A DNA stretch of 64,000 nt from positions 43,066 to 107,065 of the forward strand of contig NZ_FTOL01000013.1 in NCBI RefSeq assembly GCF_900156735.1, in the 5' to 3' direction. Below, one piece after another: positions 43,001 through 51,317 of this stretch. Position 1 is the stretch's first letter; the number at the start of each line of letters is the position of its first letter. Source of the DNA: Chryseobacterium ureilyticum (GTDB taxonomy: Bacteria; Bacteroidota; Bacteroidia; Flavobacteriales; Weeksellaceae). Both the position numbers and the translations under genes were made by a program. The notes under the pieces are model-generated. The model searched no databases, was not told the DNA's origin, and worked only from the letters and a program-made list of their open reading frames with translations.

Positions 43001-43639
43001 TTACCCTGTGATTGTTTTAAGGAGTGTGATTTTATTTCTGCCTAGTTTTAATCTTCCTTCTTCTTCAAGCTGTTTTAAAAGTCTTGATACAACTACTCTT
43101 GCTGTTCCCAATTCATTGGCAAGCTGCTCATGAGTAGTATTGATGGTATCAGACGCAGTAAGTTCAGCCTTTTTATTAAGAAGATTCAGTAGTCTTTCGT
43201 CTACTTTTTTAAAGGCAATAGCGTTAATGATATCCAATAATTCTTCGAATCTTTTGTGGTACAGTCTGAAAATATAGTCAAGCCATTCAGGATGTTCCTT
43301 AATGAACAGGGAGACTTTGTCTACAGGAAGAAAAAGGATCTCTGCATCTTCTTCTATTTCTGCTTTTACAATACTCTTTTCATTATGCATTCCACCCAGG
43401 AAAGACATGATGCAGCTTTCTCCGGCTTTGATATAATACAAAAGGATTTCCCGTCCGTCTTCTTCAGTTCTTATGACTTTCAGCATTCCTTTCATAACAA
43501 TAGGAATAGAACGTATAGAAGCATTTTCGTCTAAAATAATATCTCCTTCGTGATAGTTTTTAGTAATTCCGTATTGATATAATTTTTCAACCAGTTCCGG
43601 TGAAGAGGAAAATTCTGAAGAAAGTATGGTCTCCTGCAT
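43001..43639 (-). CDS. Crp/Fnr-family regulator of the sulfur module
   Basis: This 212-residue protein has a nucleotide-binding-type beta-roll (about 15-130), a dimer helix and a C-terminal winged helix (LANELGTARVVVSRLLKQL, about 168-186). No FNR-type Cys cluster is visible, so a small molecule or another signal is more likely than an iron-sulfur cluster. It lies next to the TauE and persulfide genes; the repeated operator at 41909 and 42839 is its probable target. Similar regulators accompany persulfide genes in other Bacteroidota. It lies 18 nt after the hexosaminidase stop. Confidence 0.85.
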   Translation of the reverse strand: MQETILSSEFSSSPELVEKLYQYGITKNYHEGDIILDENASIRSIPIVMKGMLKVIRTEEDGREILLYYIKAGESCIMSFLGGMHNEKSIVKAEIEEDAEILFLPVDKVSLFIKEHPEWLDYIFRLYHKRFEELLDIINAIAFKKVDERLLNLLNKKAELTASDTINTTHEQLANELGTARVVVSRLLKQLEEEGRLKLGRNKITLLKTITG

Positions 43640-43657
43640 ATTGTAAAATTATCAGGA

Positions 43658-45907
43658 CTAATTTACACCAATTTCATCAACAAACAGCCATGCTTTTGAG
43701 TCTGCTCCGGGATTTCCCGCTGGAATAATTCCTGCATTTTCAATGACAACTTTCAGATATTTTGTATTTTGCTTTCCTACGTTGAGAAGGATTTTTCCAT
43801 TTGCTTTCTGTATTTCTTCTTTTCCTATTTCCTTGATCTTGGTAAAGTTTTTATTGTCATCTGAAACATAGATCTGCGCAGATTTTGCAAGATGAATCCA
43901 GCTTCCTTTGTTTTCAAGAGTATTAAAATAAACTTCTGTAAAAGCTGTTTTGGTTTCAAAATCTATTGTTGCCACCACATCTTTCCCCTGAAATCCAAGC
44001 CAAGTTTTGCCAAGTTGTCTTACGTTTCCGATAATTCCGTCTAACAGAGTAAAAGCTCCTCCAAATGAGTAATTTTCGCTCGGTTGTTGCTCAAGAGTGA
44101 TCGTTTTACCTGTTGTTTTTGAAATTGTAAACTGTTGTGAAGAAACAGCACTTTTCAGTTGCCCGTCTTCAAAATAAGCTGATTTAACAGTTAAAGAATT
44201 AGGAATAGCAATCGGATTCTGATATGTTTGGGAACTGATTGTCGGAATACTTCCATCCAAAGTATATCTGATTCCGTTTGAGTTTTGCGAAGTTGAAAGT
44301 TCATAAGCAATTCCACCATTTGCCGGAATTACCTTTCCTGAAATATTATAAATACTTTTCGCATAGTTCACATTCATTTTATCCAAAACTTTGAACTGAT
44401 TGATTACTCTTCCTTCAAATTCTTTATAATTTTTAGAGTCCGAAGTTCCCCATGCCACTTCTGAAAGTGCCATCAATCTTGGGAAAATCATATATTGAAC
44501 TTGTTTGAAATCTAAGATATACTCTGTCCATAAATTTGCTTGAACTCCCAGAATATATTTTGCCTGCTCTGCATTCAGTTCTTCAGGAATCGGGTTGTAA
44601 GAATAAATTTTATCCAATGGTGTAAAACCACCGAACGCATTGGGCTCAGATTGAGGATCTCCCTGATAATGATCAAAATAACAGAATGCTCCGGGCGTCA
44701 TCACAGCGAAATGTTTTGATTTTGCAGCTTCAATTCCTCCGTTTACACCTGTCCAGCTCATTACAGCAGCGTTTGGAGCAAGTCCGCCTTCAAGAATCTC
44801 ATCCCAACCTATAATTTTTCTGCCTTTACTATTGATATATTTTTCAATTCTCTGAATAAAATAACTTTGCAGTCCATGTTCATCCTTTAAATTATTTTTC
44901 TTGATTAAATCCTGACAATGTGCACATTCTTTCCATCTTGTTTTTGGACATTCATCGCCTCCGATATGAATATATTGTGATGGAAATAACTGAATCACCT
45001 CGTCCAAAACGTTTTCAAGGAACTTAAATGTTTCATCTTTAGGACAAAAAACATCATCAAAAACACCCCATTTTGTAGCAGATTCAAAAGGTCCTTTTGT
45101 GCACGCAAGTTCCGGATAAGCCGATAATGCGGCTAAAGCATGTCCTGGCATTTCAATCTCAGGAACTACTGTAATATGCCTTTCCTGGGCATATTTTACC
45201 ACATCTTTGATCTGCTCCTGAGTATAAAAATAAGGACCGTACGGTTTTCCGTCAAAGGTATTATCAACGTAAGCTCCAATCATTGATTCCTTACGTTTGG
45301 AACCGATTTCCGTAAGTTTAGGATATTTTTTAATTTCAATTCTCCAACCCTGATCATCAGTTAAATGCCAATGAAAAGTATTTAGTTTATACATGGCTAA
45401 ATAATCGATATACTGCTTTACCTCATCCACCGTGAAAAAGTGTCGGCATACATCCAGATGCATTCCACGCCATGCAAATTTCGGCTGATCTTCAATTTTC
45501 ATCGCCGGAATTTTTCCATCTTTTTTAGACTCTTCCAGCAATTGAATCAATGTTTGAAGTGCAAGAAAATATCCCTGTTGAGTGGAAGACTGTATTTGAA
45601 TTTGCTTTGGGGTAACAGTCAGAATGTAAGATTCTTTATTTTCACCGGATTTTTCAGGTAAGCGCGTGTAAATCAATTGGGCATCTGCTTTTTTAGCACC
45701 CTGAAATTTCAGTACCATACTAAATCGTTTTTTTAAATATTCTGTTTCCTTTTGAGGTAAATCATTACTCAATTTTAAAACTTCAGGAACTGTAAAACTT
45801 CCGTCATGAGTTTCTATATTTTGAGGATAAGGAATTAAGTTCAGCTTTTTCTGAGCATACATAATATTCGAAATGATAAGCAATAATGCTAAAAATAGAC
45901 GGGTCAT
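43658..45907 (-). CDS. Beta-N-acetylhexosaminidase (GH20)
   Basis: This 749-residue exported enzyme (signal peptide about 1-18) has a GH20b N-terminal domain, a catalytic TIM barrel with Asp318-Glu319 in GGDECPK, and a C-terminal region combining a chitobiase-like segment and a discoidin-type carbohydrate-binding module (about 620-749). It removes terminal GlcNAc or GalNAc from glycans or chitooligosaccharides using substrate-assisted catalysis. With the nearby mannosidase and glycosylasparaginase it fits glycan turnover. No sorting domain is seen, so it is probably periplasmic or attached at the surface by other means. Confidence 0.9.
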   Translation of the reverse strand: MTRLFLALLLIISNIMYAQKKLNLIPYPQNIETHDGSFTVPEVLKLSNDLPQKETEYLKKRFSMVLKFQGAKKADAQLIYTRLPEKSGENKESYILTVTPKQIQIQSSTQQGYFLALQTLIQLLEESKKDGKIPAMKIEDQPKFAWRGMHLDVCRHFFTVDEVKQYIDYLAMYKLNTFHWHLTDDQGWRIEIKKYPKLTEIGSKRKESMIGAYVDNTFDGKPYGPYFYTQEQIKDVVKYAQERHITVVPEIEMPGHALAALSAYPELACTKGPFESATKWGVFDDVFCPKDETFKFLENVLDEVIQLFPSQYIHIGGDECPKTRWKECAHCQDLIKKNNLKDEHGLQSYFIQRIEKYINSKGRKIIGWDEILEGGLAPNAAVMSWTGVNGGIEAAKSKHFAVMTPGAFCYFDHYQGDPQSEPNAFGGFTPLDKIYSYNPIPEELNAEQAKYILGVQANLWTEYILDFKQVQYMIFPRLMALSEVAWGTSDSKNYKEFEGRVINQFKVLDKMNVNYAKSIYNISGKVIPANGGIAYELSTSQNSNGIRYTLDGSIPTISSQTYQNPIAIPNSLTVKSAYFEDGQLKSAVSSQQFTISKTTGKTITLEQQPSENYSFGGAFTLLDGIIGNVRQLGKTWLGFQGKDVVATIDFETKTAFTEVYFNTLENKGSWIHLAKSAQIYVSDDNKNFTKIKEIGKEEIQKANGKILLNVGKQNTKYLKVVIENAGIIPAGNPGADSKAWLFVDEIGVN

Positions 45908-46130
45908 TAGATAGGATTAAGATTGTAGCTAATATACTTATTTTTCAAAACTTTATCATGGTGAGCTTTGTTCCTAAAAAAGAATTGCAAAATTCTAAAA
46001 ACATCAAAAAAACTTAACCTCATAACAATATACAAATCAAAAACATACAATAATTAAAATTGCATTAAGCAAACAAATAAAATTAATGGTTTATTTTTTG
46101 ATAGGCTTACGTCACTTAAGATTAAAAATC

Positions 46131-46138
46131 TAAATTTG
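46131..46138 (+). promoter_or_regulatory. -7 element TAAATTTG upstream of the DUF4197 gene
   Basis: TAAATTTG fits TAnnTTTG and lies 12 nt before the ATG at 46151, giving a very short leader. The remainder of 45908-46130 shows only AT-rich sequence. Confidence 0.5.
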
Positions 46139-46150
46139 TAAAAAAATACG

Positions 46151-46990
46151 ATGAGAAAAAGCATTTTTATAGCAGCCGGATTATTCCTTTCAATTTCTAC
46201 TCAAGCTCAGCTTCTTGATATGATAAAATCAACAGTTAAAGATAAAACAGGAATTGATCTTAATAATCCACAGGCAACGAAAGGTACTACTACTGCAACA
46301 ACAACAAATACGAAGACCACCACAACAGTTCCCACTTCTACTTCAACCCAAACATCTCTTCTTAATGTTGGAAACCTTACTTCCTCTCAGATCTCTTCCG
46401 GATTAAAGGAAGCTTTAAGTCTTGGTGTAACGGACGGAGTGAAGAAACTGGCATTAACAGACGGTTTTTTAAAGAATGAAGCGGTAAAAATCTTAATGCC
46501 TGAAAAACTAAGAAAGGTTGATACTACTCTACGTTCTGTAGGATTAGGAAGCCTGGCTGATGAAGGGGTAAAGTTATTAAACAGAGCGGCAGAAGATGCT
46601 GTAACAGAAGCAGCACCTATTTTTACCAATGCGATCACTTCTATGACGATTACTGATGCTAAAAATATTCTTTTAGGCAATAATAATGCTGCAACAAGCT
46701 ATTTACAAAGCAAAACTCAATCACAGTTATTTACGGCTTTTCAGCCGAAAGTAAAAGCTTCTTTAGGAAAAGTAGGAGCTGATACTGTTTGGAAGAACCT
46801 GATTTCAAAATATAACACCTTTACAGGACAATCTGTAACGACTGACCTTAATGAATATGTTACTACAGAGACCATCAATGGGGTTTTCAAAATGGTGGCG
46901 GATAAGGAAAGCGGAATCAGAAATACTCCGGCTATGAGAACAACAAGCGTATTGCAGAAAGTTTTCGGGGCTCAGGATGCTAATAGATAA
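46151..46990 (+). CDS. DUF4197 exported protein
   Basis: This 279-residue protein has a signal peptide ending TQAQ (residue 19), a Thr-rich low-complexity linker (about 43-72: TTTATTTNTKTTTTV) and a C-terminal DUF4197 domain (PF13852, about 76-275) with LGVTDGVKKLALTDGFLKN and KILMPEKLRKV. DUF4197 proteins are widespread in Bacteroidota and Proteobacteria and have no known function. It is helical in character and probably periplasmic or lipid-associated. It is expressed alone. Confidence 0.8.
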   Translation: MRKSIFIAAGLFLSISTQAQLLDMIKSTVKDKTGIDLNNPQATKGTTTATTTNTKTTTTVPTSTSTQTSLLNVGNLTSSQISSGLKEALSLGVTDGVKKLALTDGFLKNEAVKILMPEKLRKVDTTLRSVGLGSLADEGVKLLNRAAEDAVTEAAPIFTNAITSMTITDAKNILLGNNNAATSYLQSKTQSQLFTAFQPKVKASLGKVGADTVWKNLISKYNTFTGQSVTTDLNEYVTTETINGVFKMVADKESGIRNTPAMRTTSVLQKVFGAQDANR

Positions 46991-47012
46991 ATAAAAACTT
47001 GAATAGAATAGA

Positions 47013-47045
47013 AAGGTTGTTTCACACTTGAAGCAACCTTTTTTT
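47013..47045 (+). terminator. Terminator after the DUF4197 gene
   Basis: AAGGTTGTTTC (47013-47023) pairs with GAAGCAACCTT (47030-47040), with one G-U pair, followed by TTTTT. Confidence 0.75.
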
Positions 47046-47049
47046 AATC

Positions 47050-47186
47050 GCCACGAACGCACGGATTCTTTTTTTATTCATGCATTCGTGTGATTAAAAA
47101 TCTGCAGAATCTCCAGAATCTGCGAGAGAAAATGTGGTTTACAAAGAGATTCTTCATTACGCAAAGCTTCATTCAGAATGACAGCA
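47050..47186. repeat. Composite dispersed repeat (GCCACGAA and AGATTCTTC families)
   Basis: GCCACGAACGCACGGAT begins a degenerate version of the palindromic element seen perfectly at 50045-50086. It is followed by AAAATCTGCAGAATCT and then GAGATTCTTCAT...CATTCAGAATGACAG, which resembles the right half of the 32939-33002 element. The block lies downstream of scoB. It is non-coding. Confidence 0.6.
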
Positions 47187-47243
47187 ATACTCCTGATTCA
47201 AATTCTTTTTCATTCCTAGGACATTATGAGGATTGAAATAAAA

Positions 47244-47266
47244 AAACCTTGCGGTTGGCAAGGTTT
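47244..47266 (-). terminator. Terminator of scoB
   Basis: AAACCTTGC (47244-47252) pairs with GCAAGGTTT (47258-47266). On the minus strand seven T residues follow. It lies 10 nt after the scoB stop. Confidence 0.8.
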
Positions 47267-47275
47267 ATATTGTAT

Positions 47276-47929
47276 TTAGAATTGCATTTCAGGAATTTCA
47301 CCTTCAATGATAAGATCTGCTTCTGTAGCTTTAATAATGTCTTCTACCGAAACTCCCGGAGCTCTTTCCAGAAGTTTAAATCCTTTTGGAGTTACTTCCA
47401 GTACAGCTAATTCGGTTACTACTTTTTTCACACAGTTTACTCCGGTCAAAGGAAGAGTACATTTTTTCAGGATCTTACTTTCTCCTGCTTTATTTACGTG
47501 CATCATTGCAACGATAATATTTTCAGCGGAAGCAACAAGGTCCATAGCTCCTCCCATTCCTTTTACCATTTTTCCCGGAATCTTCCAGTTGGCAATATCC
47601 CCATTCTCAGAAACTTCCATAGCTCCAAGGATTGTAAGATCCACTTTCTGACCACGGATCATCCCAAAACTAAACGCTGAATCAAAGAATGAACCTCCGT
47701 CTAAAATAGTAATAGTCTGTTTTCCTGCATTGATGATATCTGCATCTTCTTCGCCTTCGAAGGGAAAAGGTCCCATCCCAAGAACTCCGTTTTCACTCTG
47801 GAATTCTACGGAAATACCTTCCGGAACATAGTTGGCAACCAAAGTAGGAATTCCGATTCCCAGGTTTACATAATAACGATCTCTCAGTTCTTTTGAAATT
47901 CTTTTGGCAATTTGTTCTTTTGTAAGCAT
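47276..47929 (-). CDS. scoB: 3-oxoacid CoA-transferase subunit B
   Basis: This 217-residue subunit carries the catalytic Glu in SENGVLGMGPFP (about 44-55) and the Gly-rich LGAMEVSENGDIANW stretch of class I CoA-transferases. Together with subunit A it transfers CoA from succinyl-CoA to acetoacetate or a similar 3-oxoacid. Normally the two genes are adjacent; here subunit A lies 2.3 kb away on the same strand, with an ABC exporter gene on the opposite strand between them. The protein itself looks intact. Confidence 0.9.
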   Translation of the reverse strand: MLTKEQIAKRISKELRDRYYVNLGIGIPTLVANYVPEGISVEFQSENGVLGMGPFPFEGEEDADIINAGKQTITILDGGSFFDSAFSFGMIRGQKVDLTILGAMEVSENGDIANWKIPGKMVKGMGGAMDLVASAENIIVAMMHVNKAGESKILKKCTLPLTGVNCVKKVVTELAVLEVTPKGFKLLERAPGVSVEDIIKATEADLIIEGEIPEMQF

Positions 47930-48162
47930 AATAAAAACTTAGACTGCAATTTAATTATTTTCAGCCGAATACAAAAGGGATTTTGAAAGCGGGAAGTTGG
48001 AAGCTGGAGGCTCGATGTTAGTTATGGTCGGAAAACTAATATACTCCTCTATAATTACTTATATGCTTTATAACTTCCTTTTTCTATGGTATGGTTTTAA
48101 ATCTTCCTCAACCACAGAGTATTGTCATTAACAATTAACATCGTTAGTAAAAATAATATCAT

Positions 48163-48170
48163 TAATTTTG
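48163..48170 (+). promoter_or_regulatory. -7 element TAATTTTG of the ABC exporter gene
   Basis: TAATTTTG fits TAnnTTTG and ends 17 nt before the ATG at 48188. It supports that start over the upstream TTG at 48122. The rest of 47930-48162 shows no gene. Confidence 0.55.
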
Positions 48171-48187
48171 CACCATTATTTACTAGA

Positions 48188-49990
48188 ATGAAGATACTTT
48201 TAAAATACCTTAAACCATATCAATGGCTGATTGTTATTTCTTTGCTATTAGCCACTATCAATCAGGTTTTTTCTTTATTTGCTCCGGCTATTACAGGGAA
48301 TATTCTGGACCAACTGGTTACCCATCCTAATTTTTTCGATAAGGAAAAGCTTTTACCCAGAAATATTGATGAATATCTTTACGGAACATCCGTATACCAT
48401 GGAGCTTTCTATTTCTTAGGGTTATTGATCGGGACTGCCATGGTAAGCAGAATTGCCAAGGCATTTCAGGATTATGTAGTGAGTGTTATTACTCAGAAAT
48501 TTGGAGCTAAAATCTTTACAGACGGGCTAAAACATTCGATGGCTTTACCTTATCAGGAGTTTGAAGATCAGAGAAGTGGTGAAACCTTATCTATTTTAAC
48601 GAAGGTAAGAGAGGATTCGGTGAAGTTTATTACTAATTTCATTAATATATTCTTCGGGATTTTAGTCAGTATTATTTTCGTTTCTGTGTATGCTGTCCGT
48701 TTGCACTGGTCGATTATGCCGGTATATATCTGTGGAATTTTCCTGATTGCTTTTATCACCAATTTATTGAGTAAGAGAATAAAAGTAATTCAGAAAAATA
48801 TTGTTTCTGAAACTACGGCATTAGCAGGAAGCACCACGGAAAGCCTTAGAAATATAGAAATCGTGAAGAGTTTAGGATTGACGAATCAGGAAGTTATCCG
48901 TCTGAACAATAATACGTATAAAATTCTGGGACTTGAACTGAGAAAGGTAAAAAGCATTCGTTCTTTAAGCTTTATTCAGGGAACGATGGTTAATTTTCTT
49001 CAGCAGATGATTACTCTGACGCTTTTATATCTGATCTTTAAAAATATTGTGACTCCGGGTCAATATCTTTCGTTGATGTTTTATGGATTCTTTATTTTCG
49101 GACCTATGCAGGAAATCGGGAACATCATTATTTCTTACCGTGAAGCAGAAGCTTCCCTTCAGAACTTTGATCGTTTGATGAAAAAAGATGTTGAAGAAAA
49201 ACCACTTCACCCTAAGCAAATTGGTGCGATTGAGGAATTGGATTTCAAACATGTTTCTTTCAAACATCAATCAGCTCAATATAAAGCATTGAATAATATT
49301 TCTTTTGATGTGAAAAATGGAGAAACCATTGCTTTTGTGGGACCGAGTGGCTCTGGTAAAAGTACACTGGTGAAATTATTGGTTGGACTTTACCGACCTC
49401 AGGAAGGAAATATTTTTTACAATGGGATTAACGGAAAAGAATTTGATTTTGATGAATTGAGAAATCAGATTGGTTTTGTGACCCAGGATACTCAGCTTTT
49501 TGCGGGAACCATTAAAGAAAACCTTCTCTTTGTGAATCCTCATGCTACAGAACAGGAACTTGCCATTGCTTTGCAGAAATCGAGCTGTACGGCATTATTG
49601 GAAAGAGCCGAAAAAGGTATAGAGACTGTGATTGGAGAAGGCGGACTGAAACTGAGTGGTGGTGAAAAACAAAGAATTGCCATTGCAAGAGCGCTTTTAA
49701 GAAAACCACATTTATTGATCTTTGATGAAGCGACATCTGCTTTAGATAGTATCACGGAGGAAGAAATCACCTCTACTATCAAGGATATTTCTGAAGAAAG
49801 AGAACAAATTACGGTACTGATTGCCCATCGATTAAGTACCATTATGCATGCAGACAAAATCTATGTCTTGGAACGCGGACAGATTGTAGAAACAGGTTCT
49901 CATGATCATTTGATTACTGAAAAAGGACTTTATTATGCGATGTGGAGACAACAGATTGGGGAAAGGAAAACAACCATTCCACAATCGTAG
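48188..49990 (+). CDS. ABC-type exporter, fused permease and ATPase
   Basis: From the ATG at 48188 this encodes 600 residues: six transmembrane helices (about 10-320) and an ATPase domain (about 345-590) with Walker A GPSGSGKST, signature LSGGEKQR and Walker B LLIFDEATSALD. It resembles MsbA/LmrA-type half-transporters that act as dimers to export lipids, peptides or drugs. The substrate is unknown. It sits between the two CoA-transferase subunit genes on the other strand and is flanked by dispersed repeats, consistent with insertion into a former scoAB operon. Confidence 0.88.
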   Translation: MKILLKYLKPYQWLIVISLLLATINQVFSLFAPAITGNILDQLVTHPNFFDKEKLLPRNIDEYLYGTSVYHGAFYFLGLLIGTAMVSRIAKAFQDYVVSVITQKFGAKIFTDGLKHSMALPYQEFEDQRSGETLSILTKVREDSVKFITNFINIFFGILVSIIFVSVYAVRLHWSIMPVYICGIFLIAFITNLLSKRIKVIQKNIVSETTALAGSTTESLRNIEIVKSLGLTNQEVIRLNNNTYKILGLELRKVKSIRSLSFIQGTMVNFLQQMITLTLLYLIFKNIVTPGQYLSLMFYGFFIFGPMQEIGNIIISYREAEASLQNFDRLMKKDVEEKPLHPKQIGAIEELDFKHVSFKHQSAQYKALNNISFDVKNGETIAFVGPSGSGKSTLVKLLVGLYRPQEGNIFYNGINGKEFDFDELRNQIGFVTQDTQLFAGTIKENLLFVNPHATEQELAIALQKSSCTALLERAEKGIETVIGEGGLKLSGGEKQRIAIARALLRKPHLLIFDEATSALDSITEEEITSTIKDISEEREQITVLIAHRLSTIMHADKIYVLERGQIVETGSHDHLITEKGLYYAMWRQQIGERKTTIPQS

Positions 49991-50044
49991 AAATAAATGA
50001 GTAAAGATTTCGAAAAAGTCGCTGATTAAGCTGTATTATATTTT

Positions 50045-50086
50045 GCCACGAATGCACGAATAAAAAAGGATTCGTGCATTCGTGGC
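50045..50086. repeat. Perfect 17-bp inverted repeat, GCCACGAATGCACGAAT family
   Basis: GCCACGAATGCACGAAT (50045-50061) is exactly mirrored at 50070-50086 around an 8-nt centre. The flank to about 50140 carries AAAATCTG and GAGATTCTTCATTC, as at 47050-47186 and in part at 34369-34400. It lies between the ABC exporter and the subunit A gene. Confidence 0.65.
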
Positions 50087-50198
50087 AATTGAAAATCTGC
50101 GGAATCTGCTGGAAATTTTATATTGAGATTCTTCATTCCGTCTTTGAACTACAACACAACAAATGAGCGATAAAAAGGTTAAAATTAATTCAATAAAG

Positions 50199-50226
50199 AA
50201 AGCGCTGAAAGTTCATTCAGCGCTTT
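50199..50226. terminator. Hairpin terminator near scoA
   Basis: AAAGCGCTGAA (50199-50209) pairs perfectly with TTCAGCGCTTT (50216-50226). The T run is stronger on the plus strand, so it may serve the ABC exporter transcript, but it can also end scoA. Confidence 0.75.
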
Positions 50227-50255
50227 TTTATTGTCAATGATATCCCTTCAGAAAT

Positions 50256-50957
50256 TTATTCCTTAGTTCTAACAGTTCTTTGCTCGATTCTTTTTTCAAA
50301 TTTTTCACCCTGGAAAATTCTCTGAATCATAATTCCCGGAATATGGATCTCATTAGGATCTAATTCTCCCGGTTCTACCAATTCTTCTACTTCGGCAATA
50401 GTAATTTTTGCTGCACCCGCCATAGGATGGTTAAAGTTTCTTGCAGATCCTTTAAAGATAAGATTTCCGGCGTGATCACCTTTCCATGCTTTTACAATAG
50501 AATAATCTGCTTCATAGGCATGTTCTAAAATATGAGGTTTTCCGTGAAATTCTTTCACTTCTTTTCCTTCTGCTATTTCAGTTCCGTAACCTGCAGGGGT
50601 ATAAAATGCAGGAATTCCAGCCTGTGCAGCTCTGCATTTTTCTGCTAATGTTCCTTGAGGAGTAAGCTCTACATCCAGTTCTCCTGAAAGCATTTGTCTT
50701 TCAAATTCAGCATTTTCTCCTACGTAAGAGGAGATCATCTTTTTAATTTGTCTTTTGTGAAGTAATAATCCTAACCCGAAATCATCTACCCCGGCATTAT
50801 TTGAAATGCATGTCAAATCTTTCACATCGCTTTCCACCAAAGCGTTAATTGAATTTTCAGGGATCCCACAAAGTCCAAAACCGCCTAGCATCAGCGTCAT
50901 TCCATCTTTAATTCCTTCGATGGCTTCCTTTGCATTTTTTACTCTTTTATCTATCAT
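50256..50957 (-). CDS. scoA: 3-oxoacid CoA-transferase subunit A
   Basis: This 233-residue subunit shows the CoA-transferase subunit A pattern GGFGLCGIPENSINAL (about 22-37), SNNAGVDDFGLGLLL and GTLAEKCRAAQAGIPAFYTP (about 117-136). Together with scoB it forms a heterodimer or heterotetramer that shuttles CoA between succinyl-CoA and acetoacetyl-CoA. It is separated from scoB by the inserted ABC exporter and repeats, so balanced expression can no longer depend on one short operon. The reading frame is intact. Confidence 0.9.
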   Translation of the reverse strand: MIDKRVKNAKEAIEGIKDGMTLMLGGFGLCGIPENSINALVESDVKDLTCISNNAGVDDFGLGLLLHKRQIKKMISSYVGENAEFERQMLSGELDVELTPQGTLAEKCRAAQAGIPAFYTPAGYGTEIAEGKEVKEFHGKPHILEHAYEADYSIVKAWKGDHAGNLIFKGSARNFNHPMAGAAKITIAEVEELVEPGELDPNEIHIPGIMIQRIFQGEKFEKRIEQRTVRTKE

Positions 50958-51095
50958 GAAATATTAGATTTTTCTGTTGGCTAAATTTAATAAATTTTAT
51001 TGTATATCCGATGAATGGAAAAGATCATAACTTCTGTTGTCTCATAAAGAACAATTTTAAGCATTTAAAATCATTACAATCAGTTTTTTACAGCT

Positions 51096-51122
51096 AAAAG
51101 TGAACAAATTGGTTCACTTTTT
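51096..51122 (+). terminator. Terminator-like hairpin with no upstream plus-strand gene
   Basis: AAAAGTGAAC (51096-51105) pairs perfectly with GTTCACTTTT (51112-51121), and more T residues follow. No plus-strand gene lies between the divergent scoA start and this hairpin, so it may end a short RNA or act as an attenuator. Confidence 0.5.
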
Positions 51123-51144
51123 CATATATCTCGTAAATTTGATA

Positions 51145-51152
51145 TATATTTG
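51145..51152 (+). promoter_or_regulatory. -7 element TATATTTG upstream of the YwqK-like gene
   Basis: TATATTTG fits TAnnTTTG and would give a leader of about 160 nt before the start at 51318. The leader (51158-51317) contains no ORF or terminator that I can see. Confidence 0.45.
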
Positions 51153-51317
51153 GGGTTTTAAATCTTCGGATATAATTGATTTAAACACAATTTCAATGTA
51201 AAAATTATTTCAGACAGGATAACTACTGTCTCTCCCATCGCTTTATCTGTTACTTATACTCCAAATGGTCTACAAAAGCGCACTAACCATAAATTAAAAT
51301 CAAACTTAATAAAAAAC

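Noticed and set aside
48122..48187. Earlier TTG start for the ABC exporter
   Set aside because: It would place the promoter's -7 box inside the coding region, and ABC exporters of this type begin near MKILLKYLKPY.
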